DNA of 64,000 nt, from NCBI GenBank assembly GCA_001890945.1, contig MLAX01000004.1, positions 1 through 64,000 on the forward strand, given 5' to 3'. This document shows positions 27,393 through 37,312 of the stretch, one piece after another. The stretch comes from Alphaproteobacteria bacterium AO1-B (GTDB lineage: Bacteria > Pseudomonadota > Alphaproteobacteria > Rhizobiales > Stappiaceae). Each line of letters starts with the position of its first letter. Within the stretch, counting starts at the first letter, position 1. Under the pieces are notes generated by a model. That model was given only the letters and a program-made list of their open reading frames with translations. It did not search any database and was not told where the DNA came from. The position numbers and the translations under genes were made by a program.

Positions 27393-28493
27393 ATGGATCG
27401 TCGTTCGTTTATCAAAAAAGCTGGTCTTGGTGCTGGTGGTATCGCTGCAGGTTCTGCTCTTGCGGCTCCGGCCATCGCGCAGGGCACCAAGGACATGGTC
27501 ATCGTGTCAACCTGGCCGCGGGACTTCCCGGGTCTTGGTATTCCGGCTCAGCGCCTCGCAGCTCGCATTGCAGAGCTGACCGAAGGCCGCATCAACGTTC
27601 AGTACTTCGCCGCTGGCGAACGCGTTGGTGCTTTCGACTCCTTCGATGAAGTTGCTTCCGGCAACGCGCAAGCTTACATCGGCGCAGACTACTACTGGAA
27701 AGGTAAGCACCCGGGTTGGGCTGCATTTACTGCTGTTCCGTTCGGTCTCACCTACACTGAAATGGACGCCTGGATTAAGTTCGGCGGCGGTCAGGAACTG
27801 TGGGATGAGCTTGCAGGTGAATTCGGCCTGAAGAACTTCGCCATGGGTAACACAGGCGTTCAGATGGGCGGCTGGTTCAACAAGGAAATCGAGACAGCTG
27901 ACGACCTTAAAGGTCTGAAGATGCGTATTCCTGGCCAGGGCGGTGACGTCATGGCGAAACTCGGTGCATCTCCGGTTTCTCTGCCGGGTGGCCAGATCTA
28001 CGAAAACCTGGTTTCCGGTGCAATTGATGCGACTGAGTGGGTTGGTCCGTTCAACGACTACTTCATGAAGTTCTACGAAGCTGCGAAGTACTACTACTAT
28101 CCGGGTATGCACGAGCCGGGCGCACAGCTGGCCATGGGCATTAACAAGGCATGGTGGGATACACTTGACGCGACCGATCAGGCGATCATCGCGGCAGCGT
28201 GTAACGAAGAAAACGCCCTGACCATGGCTGAGACAAACGCCAACAACGGTGTTTACCTCAACCGTCTGATCAACGAGCACGGCGTTGAGCTGCGTGAATT
28301 CAACGACGAAATCTATGATGCGTTCGGTGAAGCAGCTCAGGAAGTTCTTGAAGAGGCAATGGACCATTCTCCGATGGCCAAGAAGATCTTCGAAAGCTTC
28401 ATCAATGCCCGCAAGGACATCGGCAGCTGGATGGCGATTTCCGACGTTGCATACAGCAACAAGCGGAACGCCGTTCTCGGTATTCCTTCATAA
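27393..28493 (+). CDS. TRAP transporter substrate-binding protein, TakP-like
   Basis: 366 residues preceded by GGGAGGA six bases before the ATG. The N-terminus MDRRSFIKKAGLGAGG is a Tat-type signal cleaved after AIAQ. The sequence shares with TakP of Rhodobacter sphaeroides such stretches as GNTGVQMGGWF, IDATEWVGPFND and YYYYPGMHEPG, plus the LKMRIPG Arg that clamps the carboxylate. TakP binds 2-oxo acids such as pyruvate with Na+; this protein likely does the same, though sequence alone does not set the chain length. It is the first gene of the operon and is followed by a hairpin. Confidence 0.92.
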   Translation: MDRRSFIKKAGLGAGGIAAGSALAAPAIAQGTKDMVIVSTWPRDFPGLGIPAQRLAARIAELTEGRINVQYFAAGERVGAFDSFDEVASGNAQAYIGADYYWKGKHPGWAAFTAVPFGLTYTEMDAWIKFGGGQELWDELAGEFGLKNFAMGNTGVQMGGWFNKEIETADDLKGLKMRIPGQGGDVMAKLGASPVSLPGGQIYENLVSGAIDATEWVGPFNDYFMKFYEAAKYYYYPGMHEPGAQLAMGINKAWWDTLDATDQAIIAAACNEENALTMAETNANNGVYLNRLINEHGVELREFNDEIYDAFGEAAQEVLEEAMDHSPMAKKIFESFINARKDIGSWMAISDVAYSNKRNAVLGIPS

Positions 28494-28513
28494 GGGATGC
28501 TCTTCTACGGATA

Positions 28514-28543
28514 GGGGCGGGAAACTTCCCGTCCCTTCTTTTT
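28514..28543 (+). terminator. intercistronic terminator/attenuator after the TRAP binding-protein gene
   Basis: A stem pairing GGGGCGGGAA with TTCCCGTCCC (one wobble) is followed by TTCTTTTT. It sits between the binding-protein gene and the permease genes, so it probably ends most transcripts and gives excess binding protein over permease. Confidence 0.8.
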
Positions 28544-28572
28544 ATTGACACGATAAAAAAGGCTCCGCCACG

Positions 28573-29607
28573 ATGACTGCCTTGGACAGTGTTCAAGACG
28601 GATCTCCAGCCATGAATACAGGCACGGGACCAACACCAGAAAGCGCGCGTCTTTTCCGCCTATTCGGTTGGGGTGTACTGGCCATCATGGCCGCATATCT
28701 GTTGAACAATTACCTGACATACTGGCAAGATCTACCCGGCATTGCGCCCATCTATGGTGGTGCTGCAAACGGGTCGCTGCCGATCGTCTGGTCTTGGTTG
28801 CAAATGGCTGTTTATGCCGGTTTTCTGGCGGCCGTGTTCGTCTATGTGATGCGGAGTACAACACCGCTGCGCGTCGACAGCGCACGGATCAGCAACATCA
28901 ACACTTTCATAATCCGGGCCGCATTTTTTGCGGTTTTGATCGTTGGATTGGTGGACAGTGCGATTTCCTTCCTGCGGATCGAAGAGTTGTTGCCGGGAAT
29001 TGTTGGGCAGGATCTCGCAGATGAGCTTGGCAAGTCTCGGTTCCGCGGCGCCTACGTCCACATGCCGTTGATTGCCTTGTCGATCGTGATCGCCGCCTTT
29101 ACAAGAACACTTGGCTTTACTTGGCTCGCACTGCTTGTGGTGGTGGCCGAGCTGGCCATCGTGATTGGCCGTTTTGTGTTTTCCTACGAGCAGGCCTTCC
29201 TCGCCGACTTGGTGCGCTTCTGGTATGCAGCACTCTTCCTGTTCGCGAGCGCCTATACGCTGCTTGAAGAAGGGCACGTTCGAGTGGATGTGTTTTACGC
29301 CGGTATGGCTCCGAAGACCAAAGGCTATGTCAACGCGATCGGGTCGGTTGTACTGGGCATGAGCCTTTGCACGACGATCCTTGTTCTCGGCATGGGCGGA
29401 AAACAGAACATCATCAACAGCCCGATCCTGGCCTACGAAGTGACACAGGCAGGATTTGGTCTTTACGTGAAATACCTCATGGCCGGTTTTCTGGGAGTGT
29501 TTGCCACCTCCATGATGATCCAATTCGTGGCCTATTTCCTGGACGCCATTGCCGACATTCGCGGCGAACCCGGTGGCCGGGATCACGAAAACCACCCTGT
29601 TAACTAG
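28573..29607 (+). CDS. TRAP transporter small permease (DctQ), enlarged
   Basis: 344 residues, against 160-200 for a standard DctQ. About eight membrane segments can be traced. The C-terminal half, from about residue 195, carries the canonical DctQ pattern (RFWYAALFLFASAYTLLEEGHVRVDVFY). The N-terminal half has four extra segments and polar loops. The next gene codes the DctM subunit 21 bases downstream. The ATG at 28612 is a possible alternative start. Confidence 0.88.
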   Translation: MTALDSVQDGSPAMNTGTGPTPESARLFRLFGWGVLAIMAAYLLNNYLTYWQDLPGIAPIYGGAANGSLPIVWSWLQMAVYAGFLAAVFVYVMRSTTPLRVDSARISNINTFIIRAAFFAVLIVGLVDSAISFLRIEELLPGIVGQDLADELGKSRFRGAYVHMPLIALSIVIAAFTRTLGFTWLALLVVVAELAIVIGRFVFSYEQAFLADLVRFWYAALFLFASAYTLLEEGHVRVDVFYAGMAPKTKGYVNAIGSVVLGMSLCTTILVLGMGGKQNIINSPILAYEVTQAGFGLYVKYLMAGFLGVFATSMMIQFVAYFLDAIADIRGEPGGRDHENHPVN

Positions 29608-29628
29608 AGCCAGACGAGATCGTTTGAT

Positions 29629-32295
29629 ATGGAACTTTTCTTCCTTCTTCTTCTTGTCGTGATAATGGCGTTTGCGCTTGGCTGCGGTTTTCCGGTGGCA
29701 TTCGCCCTTCCAGGCGCGGCAATCATCACAATCGGACTTGCGGCCGGTGCCGGCGCGCTCTTCGCCAGTGGGGCGGACGCGTTCTTCCACTCCGGCAGCG
29801 CCGCACAGTGGCTGAGTGCCGGTGTTACCAACTTCCGGGGCATCTACTGGGAAGCGGAACGAGATACGCTCATAGCGATTCCGCTTTTCGTGTTCATGGG
29901 CATCATGCTCCAGCGGTCCAAGATCGCTGAGGATCTTCTCGTGACCATGGCGCGGCTTTTCGGTCCGGTTCCGGGCGGTCTCGGCATTTCTGTTGTGTTC
30001 GTGGGCGCGCTGCTGGCGGCAACGACGGGCATCGTTGGTGCGACCGTTGTGGCGATGGGTCTGATCTCCTTGCCGGCAATGCTGCGGAACAATTATTCGG
30101 TGCCTCTGGCAACGGGTACGATCGCAGCTTCAGGTACGCTCGGACAGATCATCCCGCCGTCCATCGTTCTGATTATTTTGGCTGACCAGCTCGCAAGTGC
30201 GGTCGACCAGGCCGGGTCTATCCGGCAGGCGCTTTACAAGGACAACACTGGCGAACTTTCGATGCCGTCCGACTTCTCGGTCGTGTCGACCAGTGCCGGT
30301 GAGATGTTTCTTGGCGCGTTCTTGCCAGGCCTCGTCCTTGTTGGGCTGTACATGCTGTTTATCCTTGGCTTCGCGCTTCTGAAGCCAAGCGCTGCACCTG
30401 CAGTGCATGAGGAAGGCACGTTTACACGCCAGTTCGCTGTGAAGGTTTTCATTACTCTGGTTCCGCCGCTGGCCTTGATCTTCCTGGTTCTGGGTTCGAT
30501 CATTGCGGGTATTGCAACGGTGAACCAGGCTGGCGCGATCGGTGCTGTCGGCGCCATGATCATGGCTGGGTACAGGCTGCGTGATGGTGAGAAGGGGGCA
30601 TACACCCCTGCGATCATCGCGATCGTGGCGTTGCTGGCGATCGCTATTGTGATCAGCTTCATTGGTGCCGTGAACATCAAGTTGATCCAGACAAGCCAGG
30701 ACCTTCTTGGACTTGTGTTGGCTCTGATTGCCGTCTCGTTGCTGCTGATTGCGATCTTCTGGTCCGGTTGGCGCACATTGAAGTTGGAAGACACCCTCCG
30801 TGGTGTGATGGTTGAAACCGCGAAAACAACGTCGCTGGTCTTTATCATCCTGCTTGGTGCGGCGATGCTGACATCCGCGTTCCGGGCCTTCGGTGGTGAA
30901 GACCTTGTGAAGGACTTCTTGCAGGGGCTGCCTGGCGGCTTCTGGGCGCAATTCCTCATCGTGATGCTGGTGATCTTCATCCTCGGCTTCTTTCTCGACT
31001 TCATCGAGATTGCAGTTGTGGTCGTGCCGATTGTTGCACCGATCCTGCTTGCTGACCCGTCTGCAAACGTCACGGCTGTATGGCTTGGTGTGATGATCGG
31101 TCTGAACATCCAGACCTCCTTCCTGACACCACCATTTGGCTTTGCTCTGTTCTACTTGCGCGGGGTTGCACCGGCGATCGTGAAGACGGTCGATATGTAC
31201 AAGGGTGTGATCGCGTTCATTGCACTGCAGCTCGTTGCGCTCGCGATTGTCGGGTTTAATCCGCAGCTCGTGAACTATCTTCCGAACCGCTCGACTCTGT
31301 TGTCGGAGACCGCACCGCCGCCGAAGAACCCGCGTCTTCAATACTGCATGGAAAAAATCGTTCATGAGGACTTCCAGCAGAATGGCGATGGCATTCTGTC
31401 TACAATCCAGTCGACGGCAAACGTAGACATGAGCTACCTGCCGGAGGATCTGCGTGAAGACCTGGCCGAAGGCTTTGAAAAAGCGCAGAACGCACTTCCG
31501 TTGATGCAGGAGATCAAGGACGCAGAGGCGGCGGTAGCGGCAGCTGCGGGCGACTACCGTCCAATCCACGGCCTGGTACGGGCTCTGGAGCGGGATGCTC
31601 GCCGAATCGACGAGACGATCGAAGAGCTTAAAGTGGTCGTCAGCCGGTCTGGTCCGGAAGGCATCTATACGGTGGAGCAAGGCGAACGGGCTCAGGCACG
31701 GATCGACGCTCTTCAGGCCGAGCATGATGCGCTTCTGGCTCAGATCCCTGAGGAATGGAACGACACATATGCGACCTTCTCGCAGATCCAGAAAGCGGAA
31801 AATACGGCACGTCTTACGTACCGCCGCAATGCGGATCAAGCCTACGAGCCAGTGCTCGAGCTGAAGGCAATCCTGCGCGACGTCGACGTTGTCGCCGGTT
31901 TCGAAGCTGAACTCGAGGCTTTGAAAGCGCAGGTTGCCCAGTTGGAGCCTGAAGCCGCTGTGGACGCGATTGCCGAGATGCGGTCAAAGGTCGGGTCAGC
32001 TGAAGGCACAGGCGATATTCGCGATGGTCTGACGGAAGCCCGCAAGATCATGCGGAGCCGGACACCCAACGCGGAAGAGGCGATTGCGGAGATCGACAAG
32101 TCGATTGCTGCAGTCCAAGCAGATCTTGCCTGGCGCCAACGTGCGGCATCGGAACTGTTGCCGCAACTGGAGGCGTATGACGCTGCGGTTGGCAACAACA
32201 TTGGTCTGCGCCAACAGGATCGCTTGCCGGACGCTATGGCTCTGGAAGTCGCCGGATGTCTCTCCGATCACAGAGACATTTCGCTCAGCTTCTAA
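29629..32295 (+). CDS. TRAP transporter large permease (DctM) with long C-terminal coiled-coil extension
   Basis: 888 residues; ordinary DctM proteins have 420-460 and TakM-type ones about 600. Residues 1-565 carry the DctM fold, including GLISLPAMLRNNY, ASGTLGQIIPPSIVL and, late, GLNIQTSFLTPPFGFALFY. Residues about 575-888 contain no membrane segment and are rich in A, E, K, R and Q with heptad-like spacing (for example AEKALPLMQEIKD-type and LKAQVAQLEPEAAVDAIAEM). They probably form a cytoplasmic or periplasmic coiled coil. The operon ends at the terminator at 32309. Confidence 0.9.
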   Translation: MELFFLLLLVVIMAFALGCGFPVAFALPGAAIITIGLAAGAGALFASGADAFFHSGSAAQWLSAGVTNFRGIYWEAERDTLIAIPLFVFMGIMLQRSKIAEDLLVTMARLFGPVPGGLGISVVFVGALLAATTGIVGATVVAMGLISLPAMLRNNYSVPLATGTIAASGTLGQIIPPSIVLIILADQLASAVDQAGSIRQALYKDNTGELSMPSDFSVVSTSAGEMFLGAFLPGLVLVGLYMLFILGFALLKPSAAPAVHEEGTFTRQFAVKVFITLVPPLALIFLVLGSIIAGIATVNQAGAIGAVGAMIMAGYRLRDGEKGAYTPAIIAIVALLAIAIVISFIGAVNIKLIQTSQDLLGLVLALIAVSLLLIAIFWSGWRTLKLEDTLRGVMVETAKTTSLVFIILLGAAMLTSAFRAFGGEDLVKDFLQGLPGGFWAQFLIVMLVIFILGFFLDFIEIAVVVVPIVAPILLADPSANVTAVWLGVMIGLNIQTSFLTPPFGFALFYLRGVAPAIVKTVDMYKGVIAFIALQLVALAIVGFNPQLVNYLPNRSTLLSETAPPPKNPRLQYCMEKIVHEDFQQNGDGILSTIQSTANVDMSYLPEDLREDLAEGFEKAQNALPLMQEIKDAEAAVAAAAGDYRPIHGLVRALERDARRIDETIEELKVVVSRSGPEGIYTVEQGERAQARIDALQAEHDALLAQIPEEWNDTYATFSQIQKAENTARLTYRRNADQAYEPVLELKAILRDVDVVAGFEAELEALKAQVAQLEPEAAVDAIAEMRSKVGSAEGTGDIRDGLTEARKIMRSRTPNAEEAIAEIDKSIAAVQADLAWRQRAASELLPQLEAYDAAVGNNIGLRQQDRLPDAMALEVAGCLSDHRDISLSF

Positions 32296-32308
32296 GTTAA
32301 AAGAAACG

Positions 32309-32342
32309 AAAAAAGCGGGGCGAGAAATCTCCCCGCTTTTTT
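32309..32342. terminator. intrinsic terminator at the end of the TRAP operon
   Basis: A-rich flank then GCGGGG, a 10-base loop, CCCCGC and six T form a long hairpin that can work in both directions between convergent genes. Confidence 0.92.
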
Positions 32343-32377
32343 GTTTGGATGGGCGGTTGCTGCGTTGGGGACTGAGC

Positions 32378-33121
32378 TCAATCCCACTTCACATCGCAGG
32401 TCAGCATGTAACCGGACCCGTAAATCGTCCGGATGTGCGCAGGGCCGTCTTTTCTATTCAGTTTCTTTCGTATCCGCGAAATGCGAACGTCGATGGACCG
32501 GTCGAGGCTCTCATCGCGGCCGCCGTGTTCAAGCAAGTAATCCCGGGTGAGTACCCGCTTTGGTGCTCGCAACAGCGCCTCCAGGAGTGTTGCTTCCCCG
32601 GTCGACAAAAAGGTTTCCTCCCCTTCCGGAGATGTCAGGCAGTGGGAAGACGGTTTGTAACTCCAGTCTGCAAAGCGCGCGGCTTCTTCCCTTTTCGCAG
32701 CACGGACCGGTTCGCCTCCCAATCTTCGAAGAATGGACCGAATGCGTGCCACGACTTCTCTCGGATCGAAGGGTTTGACAACATAGTCATCTGCGCCGAG
32801 TTCCAGGCCAAGAACCCGATCCGTTGCATGTGCGCGGGCAGATAGAACGATGATTGGTACCGAAGAGTGCCGACGGATCTCATTGATCAAGGCCATGCCC
32901 TCCATGTCCGGGAGGCCAAGATCGACAATGCATGCGTCTGGTGTTTCTGCCTCAAGAGCAGCGAGCATCTGCGCTGCAGTTGAAAATACCTCACCTTCCA
33001 TATCGAAGGGCTGCATCGCTTCGATCAATAGACGACCGATTTCCGGTTCGTCATCGACGATGAATGCGCGGGTCTTTCCCGTTGCCAAAGGCTTTGAGTG
33101 CGAAGAGCGTTCTGATGTCAT
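32378..33121 (-). CDS. OmpR/PhoB-type response regulator
   Basis: 247 residues. The receiver has acidic DDEPEIGRL, the phosphoacceptor Asp in CIVDLGLPDMEG, and Lys in DDYVVKPFDPREV. The C-terminal winged helix ends IDVRISRIRKKLNRK and IRTIYGSGYML, the usual OmpR/PhoB pattern. Its ATG overlaps the stop region of the upstream kinase gene by four bases, so the pair is translationally coupled. No target can be named. Confidence 0.93.
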   Translation of the reverse strand: MTSERSSHSKPLATGKTRAFIVDDEPEIGRLLIEAMQPFDMEGEVFSTAAQMLAALEAETPDACIVDLGLPDMEGMALINEIRRHSSVPIIVLSARAHATDRVLGLELGADDYVVKPFDPREVVARIRSILRRLGGEPVRAAKREEAARFADWSYKPSSHCLTSPEGEETFLSTGEATLLEALLRAPKRVLTRDYLLEHGGRDESLDRSIDVRISRIRKKLNRKDGPAHIRTIYGSGYMLTCDVKWD

Positions 33122-35160
33122 GGTTGCAGTATTTTGCGGAGTGTTTCCGCGAGTTGGTAGTCGTTAAAAGGTTTAGCTAAAACAGGAAATTCACAGCTGC
33201 TGCTGTTGTCTGCGAGTGCCGACCAATCCGCGTAACCCGTCATTAAAGCGATCCCCAACTCTGGCCGGTTCTGGCGTATTTCACGGGCAAGCTTCAAACC
33301 GTTGGTTTGCCCTGGCATGATGATGTCACTCAAAACTGCACGCAGCTCCGGCAGGTCCAGCGCGAGTTGACGGGCATCGTCCGCGTTTTCCGCCTTCAAT
33401 ATCGCGAACCCGAGGTTCTGCAGCTGATCAGCGATAGTTTCGCTCACATCCGGATCATCCTCGATCAGCAGAAGCAGTTCTCCTGAGCCGTATCTCAAGG
33501 ATGCTTTTTCTTCGCTTTCGCCGATGTCACCCGCGTCTTGCAGCCTGACAAGCGGCAAGTAGATTGTAAGTGCGGTGCCTTCTCCCAGCTTGCTGCGCAC
33601 CTGGATCGCGCCGCCCGATTGCTGAATGAAGCCATAAACCATTGACAGACCCAACCCGCTGCCAGTGCCGAAAGCCTTGGTCGTAAAAAAGGGTTCAAAG
33701 ATTTTGAGTTGGCTGTCTTCATCCATACCGCTGCCCGTATCAGCAACGGTTATCGCGGCATATTCTCCCGTCGGCACTGACAATTCTTGGGCCTGTTGAG
33801 AATCCAGATCAGTTGCCTTCAACCCGATGGAGAGCGAGCCGCCATCCGGCATCGCATCCCGCGCGTTGAAGGCCATATTGATGAACGTCGTTTCCATCTG
33901 GGTCGGGTCGATCATCGCGCCAATGCTGCGATCTTCGGCATCTATGGTCAGCGAGATGGAAGATGGCAGGGAGCCTTCAAGCAGTCGCGCCGCTGACCCA
34001 ATCACATCGGCGACCGGAACCCTTTGCGGATCGACCGGCTTGCCACGGCTGAAGGCCAGTAGGCGCTGGATCAGATCAGATCCTCGTTTAGCGGCTTCCA
34101 GCATTGGGGTGACTTTGCTGTCGAGCGCTTCCTTACCAACAGGTGTTTCCATCCGGCCAAGCGTAAGAAGATTGCCCATCATAATGGCCAGGAGATTGTT
34201 GAAGTCGTGCGCCAACCCCCCAGTCAGTTTGCCGACGGCATCCATACGCTGGGATTGGACCAGAGCCGCTTCCGCAGCTTTTTGATCGCTTGCATCCAGG
34301 GACAAAACGAATATTCCGAGAGTCCGCCCGTCAACGGTCATGTCGGGGATGAGCGTTGAGCGCATGTAGGCCATCGTGCCATCCAGGCGTTCCCTTTGAT
34401 ACTCATAGCTGACCGCATTGCCCTCAAAGGCGCGATTGATATGCGGCTCAAGCTCTGCAAACAGCTCGTCGCCCACAATATCCCGCGCTGGACGCCCGGC
34501 AATCGAGACGATGGAATGGCCGAACCAGTCCGCATATCTGCGGTTTGCAAACCTGAAAACCGGTCCCGGTGAAAGGTACGCAATGAGGGCCGGGATGTTG
34601 TCGGTCACGAGACGCAGCCAGTCCTCACTCTGCTGTAAGGCGTGCGTTCTTTCTTCGACAGTTCGTTCGAGCTTCTCCTGCCGCTGACGTTCTTCGGTGA
34701 CATCCGAGTAAATCGTCACGAACCCGCCTTGGGGGAGCGGCGTACCGGAAACCGCTATTATCTGACCGTTTGGGCGGATGCGTTCGAAATAATGCGGCTC
34801 GAAAAGCTTGGCGCGTTCGATCCGGCGTTTAATCTTGGTTTCGATGTCTCCCGGGCCATATTCGCCCCGTTCGGCATTTACGCGAATAAAATCTTGCAGG
34901 TGAGAACCGCGCCGCACAATGCTCTCCGGCATGTCCAGCATGTCGTACAAACCGCGGTTCCAAGCGACCAGGCGAAGGTCGCTGTCAAAGACGGTAAACC
35001 CCTGATTAATATGATCAAGAGCCGCCTGCAGCAGGTCGATCTGCGCTTTGAGTTGTTTGGTCTCCTCCATACCCGAACAGTAAGGTGCGATGGAGGCTTT
35101 GGCTACTGCCTTGTTTCGCACCCGCAGCGAACTTGCAACATTTCGATAAGATTTGAACAT
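33118..35160 (-). CDS. PAS-containing hybrid histidine kinase
   Basis: 680 residues from the ATG at 35160 (a GTG at 35175 or ATG at 35070 are alternatives). It has two PAS domains (about 35-150 with [19 protein letters not shown], and 175-300), a HisKA domain with [17 protein letters not shown], an HATPase domain with [18 protein letters not shown], and a C-terminal receiver with acceptor Asp in [13 protein letters not shown]. No membrane segment is visible, so it senses a cytoplasmic signal. The GTG-rich N-terminal 35 residues may be untranslated. The partner response regulator overlaps its stop. Confidence 0.92.
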   Translation of the reverse strand: MFKSYRNVASSLRVRNKAVAKASIAPYCSGMEETKQLKAQIDLLQAALDHINQGFTVFDSDLRLVAWNRGLYDMLDMPESIVRRGSHLQDFIRVNAERGEYGPGDIETKIKRRIERAKLFEPHYFERIRPNGQIIAVSGTPLPQGGFVTIYSDVTEERQRQEKLERTVEERTHALQQSEDWLRLVTDNIPALIAYLSPGPVFRFANRRYADWFGHSIVSIAGRPARDIVGDELFAELEPHINRAFEGNAVSYEYQRERLDGTMAYMRSTLIPDMTVDGRTLGIFVLSLDASDQKAAEAALVQSQRMDAVGKLTGGLAHDFNNLLAIMMGNLLTLGRMETPVGKEALDSKVTPMLEAAKRGSDLIQRLLAFSRGKPVDPQRVPVADVIGSAARLLEGSLPSSISLTIDAEDRSIGAMIDPTQMETTFINMAFNARDAMPDGGSLSIGLKATDLDSQQAQELSVPTGEYAAITVADTGSGMDEDSQLKIFEPFFTTKAFGTGSGLGLSMVYGFIQQSGGAIQVRSKLGEGTALTIYLPLVRLQDAGDIGESEEKASLRYGSGELLLLIEDDPDVSETIADQLQNLGFAILKAENADDARQLALDLPELRAVLSDIIMPGQTNGLKLAREIRQNRPELGIALMTGYADWSALADNSSSCEFPVLAKPFNDYQLAETLRKILQP

Positions 35161-35326
35161 ACTGCTGCAAACCACCCGAATTAGCGTGAAGGCGTTGGAA
35201 GTGGATCAAGCCTTTGTCCGTTCGACAAACCAGATTCTGGTTGAATGGGATGGCACTAGGTAGTTTCATATCCAGCATGAGAACGACCTCGGATAACCGG
35301 GGCGCCTTCTAAGGGAAGAAACATCT

Positions 35327-37312
35327 ATGGTAGGGTCGGCCAGCGCTGGACAGCGCGCGGAGGACACCTTTCCGAAAATCCTTCTAAGCAATGGGAAGGT
35401 ATTCGGATCTCGGACGGCGTTCCGGGAAAAAGATCGGGGGATCTGGCAAAGCTGGACCTGGTCTGAGGTGCTTGATGAAATCCGTGCTTTTTCAATCGGA
35501 CTTCAGTCTTTGGGTCTGAAACCCAAGGACAAGATCGCTATTGTCGGGGCCAACAGGCCGCGTCTGTACTGGTCGATGGTGGCCGCGCAGGCCCTCGGCG
35601 CGGTGCCAGTGCCGGTCTATTCCGATTCTGTTGCGGAAGAGATGGCATATGTCCTCGGCCACGCGGAAGTGCGGTTCGCGGTGGTCGAGGATCAGGAGCA
35701 AGTCGATAAGCTGCTCAGCATGGGCGATGAAGTTCCGTCGCTGGAGCATCTCATTTATGACGATCCTCGTGGCTTGCGCGACTATCAGCAGGATCATCTG
35801 CACTTCTTCGACACGGTTCAGGAAATCGGCCGGAAACAGTTGTCTGAGACCTCCGGCTTGGAAGCCGAATGGGTCGACGGGTTCTCAGGGTATCAAGGCA
35901 GCGACATTGCAGTGATGCTTTACACCTCCGGAACCACTGGGCGTCCGAAGGGGGTCATGCTTTCGTTTGACAATTTGGTAATATCGGCACGCAACGGAAA
36001 TGCGTTCGACAACCTCGATGAGACGGAAGAGGTGCTGGCCTATCTACCGATGGCCTGGATTGGCGATCACGTGTTTTCGCTCGCGCAGGCATTTACGGCC
36101 GGATATTGCGTGAACTGCCCGGAAAGCATGGACACGATCGATACAGATCGCCTCGAAATTGCGCCCACATATTTCTTCGCCCCGCCGCGCGTTTATGAAA
36201 ATCTGCTGACCCGGATCATGGTCCAGATGGAAGACGCCGGTAAATTCAAGAAAAAGATGTTTGACTATTTCATGGGCGTTGCCCGGAAAGTCGGCGAGAA
36301 AATCTTGAACGGTGAGCAGGTCTCGTTTGGCGACCGTCTTCTTTATAACATCGGCGAGTTCTGCGTTTACGGCCCTCTCAAAAACCGTATGGGTCTGACA
36401 CGCTTGAAAGTTGGCTACACTGCAGGCGAAGCAATTGGTCCGGAGATCTTCCAGTTCTTCCGCTCACTGGGGTTGAACCTCAAGCAGCTTTATGGCCAGA
36501 CCGAAGCCAGCGTTTACATCACCCTTCAGCCGGACGGCGAGATCTATGGTGACACGGTGGGTAAACCGGCACCGGATGTTGAGATTAAAATCGCCGACAA
36601 CGGCGAAGTCATGTACCGCTCACCGGGCGTATTCGTCGGCTATTTCAAGAATGATGAGGCGACAGCCAGTACCAAGACCCCAGACGGCTGGGTGCATACG
36701 GGCGACGCCGGCATTATTGCAGACAACGGACATCTCAAGATCATCGATCGGGCCAAGGACGTCGGCAAACTCAATGACGGAGCATTGTTCGCTCCAAAAT
36801 ACATCGAGAACAAGCTGAAGTTCTTCCCGAACATCAAAGAGGCGGTTGCCTTTGGTCATGAGCGGGACATGGTGACGGTGTTCATCAACATCGATTTGAC
36901 TTCGGTCGGGTCGTGGGCTGAACGGAACAACGTCAACTATGCGTCCTACCAAGAGCTGGCGTCCAACCCTGAAGTCTATGCGATGATCGAAAGTCACGTA
37001 GATCAGGTCAACCGTGACCTTGCCGGCGAACCGATGATGGCGGGTGCCCAGATCAAGCGCTTCCTCGTCCTGCACAAGGAACTTGACGCTGATGATGGCG
37101 AATTGACACGGACGCAGAAGGTCCGCCGGTCGTTCATCGCAGACCGGTATGCCCCGTTGATCGAAGCGCTCTATGACGGGTCGACCAGCAAACACGTGCG
37201 TACGGAAGTCACCTTCGAAGACGGGCGCAAGGGCGCCATCGAGGCGACTGTCGAAATTCGCGACATGAAGACCTACGAGCCCGGTGCAGGGTTCCAGGAG
37301 GCAGCCGAATGA
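35327..37312 (+). CDS. long-chain acyl-CoA synthetase-type AMP-binding enzyme
   Basis: 661 residues of the ANL superfamily. The P-loop is YTSGTTGRPK (199-208), the A5 motif is YGQTEAS, and the A7 aspartate lies in VHTGDAGIIADNGHLKIIDR. The long form resembles eukaryotic-type long-chain acyl-CoA synthetases, which convert a carboxylic acid, ATP and CoA to acyl-CoA. It opens a seven-gene operon with all branched-chain-type ABC parts; the downstream gene livG starts inside its stop codon (ATGA). The acid is probably the imported substrate. GGAAGA precedes the ATG. Confidence 0.9.
   Translation: MVGSASAGQRAEDTFPKILLSNGKVFGSRTAFREKDRGIWQSWTWSEVLDEIRAFSIGLQSLGLKPKDKIAIVGANRPRLYWSMVAAQALGAVPVPVYSDSVAEEMAYVLGHAEVRFAVVEDQEQVDKLLSMGDEVPSLEHLIYDDPRGLRDYQQDHLHFFDTVQEIGRKQLSETSGLEAEWVDGFSGYQGSDIAVMLYTSGTTGRPKGVMLSFDNLVISARNGNAFDNLDETEEVLAYLPMAWIGDHVFSLAQAFTAGYCVNCPESMDTIDTDRLEIAPTYFFAPPRVYENLLTRIMVQMEDAGKFKKKMFDYFMGVARKVGEKILNGEQVSFGDRLLYNIGEFCVYGPLKNRMGLTRLKVGYTAGEAIGPEIFQFFRSLGLNLKQLYGQTEASVYITLQPDGEIYGDTVGKPAPDVEIKIADNGEVMYRSPGVFVGYFKNDEATASTKTPDGWVHTGDAGIIADNGHLKIIDRAKDVGKLNDGALFAPKYIENKLKFFPNIKEAVAFGHERDMVTVFINIDLTSVGSWAERNNVNYASYQELASNPEVYAMIESHVDQVNRDLAGEPMMAGAQIKRFLVLHKELDADDGELTRTQKVRRSFIADRYAPLIEALYDGSTSKHVRTEVTFEDGRKGAIEATVEIRDMKTYEPGAGFQEAAE

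Noticed and set aside
28732..29790. 352-codon - strand frame across the small TRAP permease gene
   Set aside because: It is charged, has no family features, and lies opposite a clear membrane-protein gene.
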